In this document: in pieces, positions 14,011 through 22,242 of the stretch
Numbering within the stretch: the first letter of the stretch is position 1
How the letters are laid out: each line of letters opens with the position of its first letter
Assembly (NCBI GenBank): GCA_965653565.1
Contig: CBFHAI010000027.1
Span: forward strand, 1-62,148
DNA: 62,148 bases
Direction of reading: 5' to 3'
Source of the DNA: JALCLA01 sp965653565
GTDB taxonomy: Bacteria > Pseudomonadota > Gammaproteobacteria > Xanthomonadales > Xanthomonadaceae
Notes under the pieces: model-generated
The model's database searches: none
Told to the model about the DNA's origin: nothing
What the model saw: the letters and a program-made list of their open reading frames with translations, nothing else
Translations under genes and position numbers: made by a program

Positions 14011-15827
14011 GCCTGCTCGAACTGCTGCGGCGCGACGGTTGGCTGCGTGCGGTCGATCATGCGTTGGCACTTTCGTTGCGACGGTTGGATCCGGACACCG
14101 ATGATGCGGTGCTGGTCGCGGCGGCGCTCGCCAGTCGCGCGCTCGCGTTCGGGCATAGTGGGTTACCGCTCGATCGGGCCGGCGATCTGTCCGTCGAAAT
14201 CGCGCCCGAGCGCGAAGCGCCGCAACTGCCGGAGCCCGCGGCATGGGCCGCCGCGCTGCATGCGTCGCCATGGGTCGCTTCGATCGAAGGATCCGCGAAC
14301 GCAGAGGCCGATCCGACGCGCGGCCGGCCGCTCGTGTTCGAAAACGGTCGCGTTTATCTGCGGCGCTATCGCGACTACGAATTCCGACTCGCTGCCGCGT
14401 TGCGCGGTCGCGCCGAGTCGCCCGCGACGCAGGAAAACGACGCCGAACACCAGTGGCGTGAAGCGCGTTTGCGGCAGTTGTTCCCGGCGCTGGCGAGCGA
14501 TGCACGCGATGCACAGGCCGCCGCCGCGCGTCTGCTGCCGCAACGACGTTTGCTGATGCTCACCGGCGGCCCCGGCACCGGCAAAACCACGACTGTCGCG
14601 CGCGCCTTGCTGCTGCTCATCGAATCGACGTTACGAGCCGGTCGGCCGGCGCCGCGCCTCGCGCTCGCCGCGCCGACCGGCAAGGCGGCGGCGCGTCTTG
14701 CCGAAGCGATGCGCGAAAGCATCGAGCACGCGGGTGGCGGGCAGAATCCGGCGGCGGCAGCGCTGCCGACGCAGGCGGCGACGCTGCATCGCCTGCTCGG
14801 CTGGCGGCCGGATTCCGTGCAGTTCCAGCACGATGGGCAGCATCCGTTGCCGGCCGATATTGTGGTGGTGGACGAGGCGTCGATGGTCGATCTGCCGCTG
14901 ATGTGCAAGCTGGTCGAAGCCGTTTCGCCGTCGTCGACGCTGCTGTTGATCGGCGACCGCGATCAGCTGCCGTCGGTGGAGACGGGCGATGTGCTGGCCG
15001 CACTTTGCGACGCCGCGCAGGCGGGCGGTGTGCTGGCGCCGCATCGCGTCGCGCTGACGCGCAGCTGGCGCTTGCGCGAGGAAATCGATGTCGGCGAGTT
15101 GGCCGCGTTGGTGCGAGACGGCGATGTCGAGGCAGCGATGCGGACGCTGCAATCGAACCCGTTGCGCGGCATCCGCTGGCTGCCTGCCGGCGACCGCACA
15201 CCGGCGCCGGCGGTATTGGCGCAAGCGCTGCCGGCCTATCGCGCCGTGCAGCAGGCCAACACGCCTGCGGCCGGGCTGGCGCTGGCGAAACGTTTCCGCG
15301 TGCTGACCGCGGTGCGCGAAGGCGCTGCCGGCAGCGTGCCGCTGAATGCGGCGATCGCCCAGTCGCTGCAGCCGCCCGGCACGCGCGGCGAGCGTTTTTT
15401 CCACGGGGCGTTGGTGATCGTCGGCGAGAATAGCTATCGACACGGCCTGTTCAATGGCGATATCGGCCTGGTGTGGCGCGAAGATGGCGTCGACGGGCAG
15501 GGCACGATGCGCGTCTGGTTCGAGCGCAGCGGCGAGGGCGATGGCGGTCTGCGCTCGTGGCTGCCGAGCGCGTTGCCGGCGCACGAGCTCGCGTTCGCGC
15601 TCACCGTGCACAAATCGCAGGGCTCCGAGTTCGATGAAGTGTTCCTCGCGCTGCCGCCCGCGGCGGGTGCGGGCGGTGTGCGGCGTGCACTATCGCGCGA
15701 GTTGCTCTACACCGGACTCACGCGTTGTCGGCGCGGTCTGACGTTGTGGGCGCAGGCCGATGCCTTGCGCGCCGCCATCGAACGGCCGGCGCAGCGGTGG
15801 AGCGGGTTGACCGAGCGTTTGCGCTGA
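14007..15827 (+). CDS. recD: Exodeoxyribonuclease V subunit alpha (RecD)
   Basis: 606 residues of superfamily 1B helicase: Walker A in MLTGGPGTGKTTTVARALL, APTGKAAARLAEAM, Walker B with VVVDEASMVDLPLM, LLIGDRDQLPSVETGDVL, and the late motif FALTVHKSQGSEFDEVFL. RecD is the 5'-3' motor of RecBCD. The ATG overlaps the recB stop (ATGA); the long in-frame stretch upstream lies inside recB and is not coding in this frame. With recC and recB it forms a complete RecBCD for double-strand break repair and degradation of foreign linear DNA. It is convergent with the fpr gene, whose stop lies 10 bp downstream. Confidence 0.96.
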
Positions 15828-15836
15828 GCGATCGGA

Positions 15837-16682
15837 TTATTTCTCGACGAAGGCGCGCTCGAACACGTACTGCCCCGGCGTGCCGATGCGCGGCGCTGCG
15901 ACGAAACCGCGCGCATCGAGGATGCGGCGGAAATCGGCCAGCATTTGCGGCCCGCCGCAGATCATCGCGCGATCGTGCGCCGCATCGAGCAGCGCCAGGC
16001 CGAGGTCGCGCATCATGCGGCCGCTGTCCATCAAATCGGTGAGGCGTCCGCGCGTCGCGAACGCTTCGCGGCTCACGGCCGGGTAATACAACAATTTTTC
16101 ACGGATCACATCGCCCAGGTATTCGTGATGCGGCAGTTCGTTGACGATGTAATCGCGATACGCCAGATCGGCGACGCCGCGCACGCCGTGGGTGAGGATC
16201 ACGCGCTCGAAACGTTCGTAGGTTTCCGGGTCCTTGATCGTCGACAGGAACGGCGCCAGCCCGGTGCCGGTGGCCAGCAGATACAGATTGCGGCCCGGAT
16301 CGACGTCGTGGATCAGCAAGGTGCCGGTCGGCTTGCGGCTGACCAGCACTTCGTCGCCTTCGCGCACATGCTGCAGGCGCGAGGTGAGCGGGCCGTCGGG
16401 CACCTTGATGCTGAAGAACTCGAGTTGCTCTTCCCAGTTCGCGCTGGCGATGGAATAGGCGCGCAGCAAGGGTCGGCCGCTGACCGGCAGGCCGATCATC
16501 ACGAACTGGCCGTTGTCGAAACGCAGCCCGTCGTCGCGCGTGGTGGTGAAGCTGAAATACGATTCGGTCCAGTGCCGCACCGCCATCACGCGCTCGACGC
16601 TGAAGGCCGGGCCGGGGCTGGAGGTGGGACTCGAAACCGGCGTGGCGCTGGCGGCCGGGGCGCCGTCAGGGGAAGGGGGCAT
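15837..16682 (-). CDS. fpr: Ferredoxin-NADP(+) reductase, FPR type
   Basis: 281 residues. The family core begins at VERVMAVRHWTESYFSF and contains the FAD-binding RAYSIAS, the NAD(P)-binding LLATGTGLAPFLS, CGGPQML and the hallmark C-terminus GQYVFERAFVEK. It passes electrons between NADPH and ferredoxin or flavodoxin in the cytoplasm and is often linked to oxidative stress. The chosen ATG at 16682 adds a Pro/Ser/Ala-rich leader of about 28 residues absent from most homologues. The methionine in MAVRHW would be too short because it removes the conserved VERV. The gene is divergent from ada across ~140 bp. Longer in-frame extension upstream is antisense to ada and was rejected. Confidence 0.93.
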   Translation of the reverse strand: MPPSPDGAPAASATPVSSPTSSPGPAFSVERVMAVRHWTESYFSFTTTRDDGLRFDNGQFVMIGLPVSGRPLLRAYSIASANWEEQLEFFSIKVPDGPLTSRLQHVREGDEVLVSRKPTGTLLIHDVDPGRNLYLLATGTGLAPFLSTIKDPETYERFERVILTHGVRGVADLAYRDYIVNELPHHEYLGDVIREKLLYYPAVSREAFATRGRLTDLMDSGRMMRDLGLALLDAAHDRAMICGGPQMLADFRRILDARGFVAAPRIGTPGQYVFERAFVEK

Positions 16683-16820
16683 GGGGGAGGCGATGCGCGG
16701 GGATTGGGCGCATTTTACTGGAGCCCTGGCCGGGGCGACCCGAATTCGATCGCAAGACCCGGAGTGCCCCCGGCTTGCCTGCCGCCTATCGTGCTCCCAC
16801 CTACCAGGGAGTACGCGATC

Positions 16821-17900
16821 ATGAGTGCCATGCCCGACAAGAACTTCCTCGCCGCCGCCACCGAGCGCGACCCGCGCTGGGCCGCCGTGCTGGCGCGCGA
16901 TGCGGCCGCCGATGGCCGTTTCGTCTATTCGGTGGTGACCACCGGCGTGTATTGCCGGCCGTCCTGCGGTTCGCGCCGAGCGCGGCCGGAAAACGTGCGT
17001 TTCCACGCCGACAACTCGGCCGCGGAACGGGCCGGCTTTCGTCCCTGCAAGCGCTGTCAGCCGGACACCGCCGCGCTGGCCGAGCAACATGCGGCGCGCG
17101 TGACGCAGGCCTGCCGCCGCATCGAATCGGAAGAAACCTTGCCGACGCTCGAACAACTCGCGCAAGAGGCGGAACTGAGCCCGTTCCATTTCCATCGCGT
17201 GTTCAAGCGCATCACCGGCGTCACCCCGAAAGCCTACGCGACGGCGCATCGCGCGAAAAAACTGCGGGCGCGGCTCGGCGATGGCGCGCGCGTCACCGAG
17301 GCGATCTACGATGCCGGCTACAACTCCAACGCGCGCTTCTACGCCGAAGCCGATCGCGTGCTCGGCATGACGCCGACCACGTATCGCACCGGCGGCGCGC
17401 GGCAGCCGATCCGGTTTGCGCTGGCGCCATGTTCGCTGGGTTCGATCCTGGTGGCTCAGAGCGAGCGCGGCGTCTGCGCGATCCTGCTGGGCGACGATCC
17501 GGAAACTCTGTTGCGCGATCTGCAGGACCGTTTCCCGCGCGCCGAGCTCATCGGAGGCGACGTCGATTTCGAAGCGACGGCGGCGCGCGTGATCGCCAGC
17601 GTCGAAGCGCCCAACCTCGGCCTCGACCTGCCGCTCGACATCCGCGGCACCGCCTTCCAGCAGCGCGTGTGGCGCGAGTTGCAGCAGATTCCGGCCGGCA
17701 GCACCGCGAGCTATGCTGAGATCGCGCAGCGCATCGGCGCGCCCAAATCGGTGCGTGCGGTGGCGCAGGCCTGTGCCGCGAACGCGCTGGCCGTCGCGAT
17801 TCCGTGTCACCGCGTGGTGAAAAGCGATGGCGCGTTGTCGGGTTATCGCTGGGGTATCGAACGCAAGCGCGCGTTGCTCGAACGCGAAGGCCACGCATGA
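16821..17900 (+). CDS. ada: Ada bifunctional methyltransferase and transcription activator
   Basis: 359 residues. The N-terminal zinc-binding methyl acceptor domain has Cys45 (GVYCRPSC) and Cys49, with further zinc cysteines in PCKRCQP. An AraC-type helix-turn-helix follows (TLEQLAQEAELSPFHFHRVF, then ATHRAKKLRARLG). The C-terminal O6-methylguanine methyltransferase domain has its acceptor Cys329 in AIPCHRVV. Ada repairs methyl-phosphotriesters and O6-methylguanine; methylated Ada activates its own operon. AGGGAG precedes the ATG by 9 bp. The reading frame extends upstream antisense to fpr, which is not part of the protein. It overlaps the next gene by 4 bp. Confidence 0.96.
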   Translation: MSAMPDKNFLAAATERDPRWAAVLARDAAADGRFVYSVVTTGVYCRPSCGSRRARPENVRFHADNSAAERAGFRPCKRCQPDTAALAEQHAARVTQACRRIESEETLPTLEQLAQEAELSPFHFHRVFKRITGVTPKAYATAHRAKKLRARLGDGARVTEAIYDAGYNSNARFYAEADRVLGMTPTTYRTGGARQPIRFALAPCSLGSILVAQSERGVCAILLGDDPETLLRDLQDRFPRAELIGGDVDFEATAARVIASVEAPNLGLDLPLDIRGTAFQQRVWRELQQIPAGSTASYAEIAQRIGAPKSVRAVAQACAANALAVAIPCHRVVKSDGALSGYRWGIERKRALLEREGHA

Positions 17901-18598
17901 GCGCCGCGCTGTCGCGGCGTATCGCCGAAGTCGATTGGAACAAAGTCGCGGCCGAACTGGACGCACACGGCAACAGTATCCTGCCGGCCCTGTTCGATGC
18001 CGACGAGTGCCGCGCGCTGACGCACCTGTACGAGGAAGACATTTTCCGCAGCCGCGTCGTGATGGCGCGGCACGGCTTCGGTCGTGGCGAGTACAAATAC
18101 TTCGCCAATCCATTGCCGTCGCCGGTCGCGACCCTGCGGCGCGAGGTGTATCCGCATCTGGCACCGATCGCGAATCGCTGGCACGACGGCGAAACTGCAT
18201 TTCCCGCCGCGCACGAAGCCTTCCTGCAACGCTGCCACGAGGCCGGGCAGACCCGGCCGACCCCGCTGTTGCTGCGCTACGCCGAGGGCGACTACAACTG
18301 CCTGCACCAGGATCTGTACGGCGAACATGTATTCCCGCTGCAACTGGCGGTGTTGCTGTCGCAGCCCGGCCGCGATTTCACCGGCGGCGAATTCGTGCTG
18401 AGCGAACAGCGGCCGCGCATGCAATCGCGGCCCGAAGTGGTGCCGCTCGAACAGGGCGATGCGGTGATCTTTGCGGTGAACCAGCGCCCGGTGCAGGGCA
18501 CGCGCGGCACCTATCGCGTCACGCTGCGGCATGGCGTGAGCCGTTTGCGATCCGGCCGGCGTCATACGCTCGGCGTGATTTTTCACGACGCCGCTTGA
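17897..18598 (+). CDS. 2OG-Fe(II) oxygenase in the ada operon
   Basis: 233 residues of double-stranded beta-helix dioxygenase. The iron triad is visible as His137-x-Asp139 (CLHQDLYGEHVFPLQ) and a distal His212 (VTLRHGVSR), with arginines at 220-222 placed to bind 2-oxoglutarate. It looks like the prolyl-hydroxylase-like branch rather than AlkB, whose nucleotide-flipping features I do not see. The ATGA overlap with ada indicates co-translation and induction by alkylation damage. In E. coli the same slot is held by alkB. A DNA or protein demethylation role is inference from context only; the substrate is unknown. Confidence 0.85.
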   Translation: MSAALSRRIAEVDWNKVAAELDAHGNSILPALFDADECRALTHLYEEDIFRSRVVMARHGFGRGEYKYFANPLPSPVATLRREVYPHLAPIANRWHDGETAFPAAHEAFLQRCHEAGQTRPTPLLLRYAEGDYNCLHQDLYGEHVFPLQLAVLLSQPGRDFTGGEFVLSEQRPRMQSRPEVVPLEQGDAVIFAVNQRPVQGTRGTYRVTLRHGVSRLRSGRRHTLGVIFHDAA

Positions 18599-18786
18599 GC
18601 GTCGCGCGCAACGGAAACGCGGCCTTGTGCGTCAGTGCCGGATGGCATGCGCACTGTCGCGTTCGTTAAGCAAAAACCCGTTCAGCAAGCGCGATACGGG
18701 AGCGTATCCCGCCTTCGCCATGCACGATGACGTTGGGGGGCCGCCGCTCCTCATGCGTCAAACGACCGACGGCAAGGAGATCATCG

Positions 18787-21700
18787 GTGAAACGTAAAAA
18801 TGGATTATGGATCGCGACAGCATGTTTGGTGCTGTCGTCGCAGGCCTGGGCACAGACGGCGTGGGCGCCGCAGCCTGCAGGCAACCCGAAGGCCGCGATG
18901 CCTTCGCACCTGGCCTCGCTCGATGCGCTGGCCCCCGGCAGCGTGACGGTTTACCAGCGCACCGCGGCGAAGGCCGATGGCGGTTGGGAATTGGCGCTGC
19001 CCGATGGCGGCCGCGTTCGCGTTGCCGGTCTGCACACGCAGACCCACGGCAACGGCGATGTCACCTGGAGCGGCTACGTCGAATCGGCGGGCGGCAATTA
19101 CCCGGTGCTGCTGACGCAGGGCAAGCACGCCAGCTTCGGCTCGTTCAACACGCCGCGCGGACGTTATCGCCTCGAAGGCTGGAACGATCGCGCCTGGGTG
19201 GTGCAGGAAGACCATGCGCAGATCGAACTGCTGGCGCCGGACGACGGCGCGCTGTCGGTGTCTACCGCCAAGGCACTCGAACTGGCCGCGCTGAGTCCGG
19301 TGGCGGCAACGGCGAAAACCATCGACAAGGTCGACGCCACGCAGATCGACGTGCTGTTCATCTACACCGCCGCGATGGCCGCACGCTATCCGAACGACGC
19401 GGTGAACACGCGCGTCAATCATCTGGTGGCGATCGCCAATCAGGCCTTCGCGACCAGCGACGTCAACGCTGCGCTGCGCCTGGTCGGCGTGGAGCGCGTC
19501 GACTACAACGATCACACCTCGAACCAGGATGCGATCGACGAAGTGCGCCGCGCGATCCAGCCGGGCGGCATTCCGGTTAACGGCCTGCTCAATATGCGCA
19601 CGCTGCGCAGCAACCGCGGCGCCGACCTGGTGACGCTGATCCGCCCGCACGATCTGGAAAAGCGCGGCACCTGCGGCGTGAGCTATCTGTTCGAGAACTC
19701 CGCCAACCTCGGCGTCAACGTGGTGAGCGACGGTTTCAGCGGCTGGTCGGTGTGCGGCGATGAAACCTACGCGCACGAAGTCGGCCACAACCTCGGCGCG
19801 CAGCACCAGAACGGCGCCAACAACGGCAACGCCGGCGCCGCCACCGCGCATGTGGTGCCCGGCAAGTTCCACACGCTGATGGGGTCGTTCGTCAGCGGCG
19901 ACGACGAGCGCCAGCGCGTGCTGCTGCGCTTCTCCAATCCGCAACAGCGTTGCGCCAATACCGCCTGCGGTGTTGCCGGCGTGTCCGACAATGCCGGCCG
20001 CGTGCGCGCCACGATGGCGGCGGTTGCCGGCTATTTCGCCGCCACCACCAGCGCCCCGGCCGTGGTGCTGCCGCCGGCGCTCGATGCCGATGTCGATGGC
20101 GATGGCGTGCCCGAAAGCCTCGATGCCTTCCCGTTCGACGCCGCCCACAGCAGCGATCGCGACAACGACGGCGTCGCCGATGCGCTCGATCGCTTCCCCG
20201 ACGCAGTGGCCGAAAGCGCCGACACCGACAGCGACGGCACCGGCGACAACGCCGACACCGATATCGACGGCGACGGCGTGCCGAACGCCAGCGACGCGCT
20301 GCCGCGCCTGGCCTCGGAAAGCGCCGATGCCGACGGCGACGGCGTCGGCAACAACGCCGATGCCTTCGACGACAACCGCCGCGAATGGGGCGATGTCGAT
20401 AGCGATCGCGCCGGCGACAACGCCGATCCGGATGTCGACAACGATGGCGTCGACGTTTCCGGCACCGATCTGCTGGTCGCCAGCCTCGGCACCGATCGCG
20501 TGCTGCGCCTGGACGGCGCCAGCGGCCGGCTGATCGCGGTGGAAATTGCGGAAAGCTACGAACCGTTCGCGCTCGGACCGCAATCGGGGCTGGCGTGGAA
20601 TCCGTACCGCCGTCGCGTCGATGCACTGATCGCCGGTGAAATCCGCCGCTACGACGGTGCTTCGCGCACGCGCGAATCGGTCGTGCTGCAATCGCAGCGC
20701 CGCCCCGGCGTGCCGGGCTTGCGCACCGGTCTGTCGGCCGCGCTTGCGGTCGGCCCGGACGGCACGCTGTACGTGGCCGACGCCAGCCGCCTGTCGCTGC
20801 ATCGCTTCGATGCGGTGACGGCCGAGGAACTGCCGAATCTGGCATTCGGAGACACGCCGTTCTTCACCTTGCCGCCGCGCGCCCTGCAGGTGTTCAACAA
20901 TCAGTTGTTCACGGTGGAAAGCAATGGCCGCGTTTCGGTGATCGCCTTGCCGGAAGGTCGCATGCTGCGCCGCATGCAGCCGCTCGGCGGCGCCGGCCTG
21001 CTGTTGCCGGTGGACGCCAGCGCCATGGTGTTCGGCCCCGACAATGCGCTCTACATCGCCGATGCCACGTTCGACAACGTGCAGCGCATGGATCCGCTCA
21101 CCGGCCAGCTCAGCGCCTTCGTCGTCGCCGGCAGCGGCGGTCTCGATCGGCCGAGCGGCCTGGCGTTCGATTCGCAGGGACGTCTGTACGTAAGCAGTGC
21201 CGGTACCGGCAAGGTGTTGCGCTATGCCGCCAACGGCAGCTTCAGCGACGTCTTCGCCAAGGTGCCGGCCGGCATGCTGGCCGACCCGCGCGCGCTGCTG
21301 TTCGTGCCGCACATCTCGGACCGTTATCCGCGCGATGCCTCGCGCCGCTATCGTCCGCTCGCCGGCGCCTGGTCCGAACCCGGCCAGACCGGCCAGGGCT
21401 TCGACATCCAGGCCATGGGCGGCTCCTTGTCGGTGGCCTGGTACACCTACGACGCCGACGGCCGCGCCACCTGGTATCTCGCCACCGGCGCCCTGACCGG
21501 CGGCCGCTTCCAGGCGCCGCTGCAGCGCTTCACCTGGAACGGCACCGCGGCCGTCGGCGCGATCGCCGGCGAACTGGAATTGAACTTCAGCGCCGAGGAC
21601 CACGCCCAGCTGAACTGGAAGCTCGGTACCCAGACCGGCAGCAAGACCCTGGTCCACTTCGAAACCGCCGACAGCATCGAAACGCAGTTCCCGACGGCGA

Positions 21701-22065
21701 TCTGGTACGCGCCGCTGAGCCCGGGCTGGGGCTTCTCGCTGACCCGCCAGGGCGGCCTGCTCGCCGTCACTGCCTTCGTGTTCGACAAGGCCGGCAATCC
21801 GACCTGGGCGATCGGCGCCGGCAGCGCCGACGACACCGAGTTCACCATGCGCCGTCTCAGTGCACCGAACGGCTGCCCGGGTTGCAGCGGCAACAACGCG
21901 CCGGTGTCGAGCGCGATCGGCACGGCCGACTTCGATGTCGTCGACGACATCAAGGCCGTGGGCGCCATCGATCTGCAGAGCGACACGGTCGACTGGAACT
22001 TCGATGCCCTCGACCTGCGCCGCCTGAGCGACACGCCGACCAAGCCGAACGGCGACCCGCGCTGA
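18787..22065 (+). CDS. Secreted zinc metalloprotease with Ca-binding repeats, NHL-like propeller and C-terminal repeats
   Basis: 1092 residues. The start is GTG at 18787, set by AAGGAG six bases upstream and by a good signal peptide (KRKNGLWIATACLVLSSQ, cleavage after AWA). The reprolysin-like domain has HExxHxxGxxH at His330-His340 (HEVGHNLGAQH). Residues ~435-555 are thrombospondin type-3-like D-x-D-G-D repeats for calcium. Residues ~565-860 form an NHL-type propeller (LAVGPDGTLYVADAS, MVFGPDNALYIADAT, LAFDSQGRLYVSSAG). The C-terminus has two related modules (GQGFDIQ...AWYTYDADGRATWY; GWGFSLT...FVFDKAGNPTWAIG). It lacks the F-x-x-G-F-E tag of its neighbours. A strong terminator follows. Confidence 0.88.
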   Translation: MKRKNGLWIATACLVLSSQAWAQTAWAPQPAGNPKAAMPSHLASLDALAPGSVTVYQRTAAKADGGWELALPDGGRVRVAGLHTQTHGNGDVTWSGYVESAGGNYPVLLTQGKHASFGSFNTPRGRYRLEGWNDRAWVVQEDHAQIELLAPDDGALSVSTAKALELAALSPVAATAKTIDKVDATQIDVLFIYTAAMAARYPNDAVNTRVNHLVAIANQAFATSDVNAALRLVGVERVDYNDHTSNQDAIDEVRRAIQPGGIPVNGLLNMRTLRSNRGADLVTLIRPHDLEKRGTCGVSYLFENSANLGVNVVSDGFSGWSVCGDETYAHEVGHNLGAQHQNGANNGNAGAATAHVVPGKFHTLMGSFVSGDDERQRVLLRFSNPQQRCANTACGVAGVSDNAGRVRATMAAVAGYFAATTSAPAVVLPPALDADVDGDGVPESLDAFPFDAAHSSDRDNDGVADALDRFPDAVAESADTDSDGTGDNADTDIDGDGVPNASDALPRLASESADADGDGVGNNADAFDDNRREWGDVDSDRAGDNADPDVDNDGVDVSGTDLLVASLGTDRVLRLDGASGRLIAVEIAESYEPFALGPQSGLAWNPYRRRVDALIAGEIRRYDGASRTRESVVLQSQRRPGVPGLRTGLSAALAVGPDGTLYVADASRLSLHRFDAVTAEELPNLAFGDTPFFTLPPRALQVFNNQLFTVESNGRVSVIALPEGRMLRRMQPLGGAGLLLPVDASAMVFGPDNALYIADATFDNVQRMDPLTGQLSAFVVAGSGGLDRPSGLAFDSQGRLYVSSAGTGKVLRYAANGSFSDVFAKVPAGMLADPRALLFVPHISDRYPRDASRRYRPLAGAWSEPGQTGQGFDIQAMGGSLSVAWYTYDADGRATWYLATGALTGGRFQAPLQRFTWNGTAAVGAIAGELELNFSAEDHAQLNWKLGTQTGSKTLVHFETADSIETQFPTAIWYAPLSPGWGFSLTRQGGLLAVTAFVFDKAGNPTWAIGAGSADDTEFTMRRLSAPNGCPGCSGNNAPVSSAIGTADFDVVDDIKAVGAIDLQSDTVDWNFDALDLRRLSDTPTKPNGDPR

Positions 22066-22100
22066 ACCCAAGCGGCGTCGCCCGACGCCGCTGCTCGACG

Positions 22101-22136
22101 AACCCGCGACGCGTCCTGCGTCGCGGGTTTTTTTTT
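22101..22136 (+). terminator. Rho-independent terminator after the metalloprotease
   Basis: A perfect 12-bp stem (AACCCGCGACGC, loop GTCCT, GCGTCGCGGGTT) is followed by a run of seven more T residues. It lies 36 bp after the stop at 22065 and separates the metalloprotease from the beta-helix gene. Confidence 0.93.
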
Positions 22137-22242
22137 GGCTGCAATCTTCGCCACACGCGGCACGTGAGCCGATTCCAGCCGCGCATACGTTATTCGCTCC
22201 TGTCGCCCGCTGCCGTTTCGCGGGCCTTGTGGAGCCTGTTGC

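Noticed and set aside
15945..17900. Ada read as a 651-residue fusion
   Set aside because: Everything before the methionine at 16821 is antisense to fpr and lacks family similarity; a ribosome binding site precedes 16821.
15837..18200. FPR read as a 787-residue protein
   Set aside because: The upstream ~500 residues are antisense to ada. The family N-terminus begins shortly after ATG 16682.
20085..20455. Short-period DNA repeats in the metalloprotease as a CRISPR or satellite
   Set aside because: They stay in frame and encode D-x-D-G-D calcium-binding repeats, so they are protein repeats.
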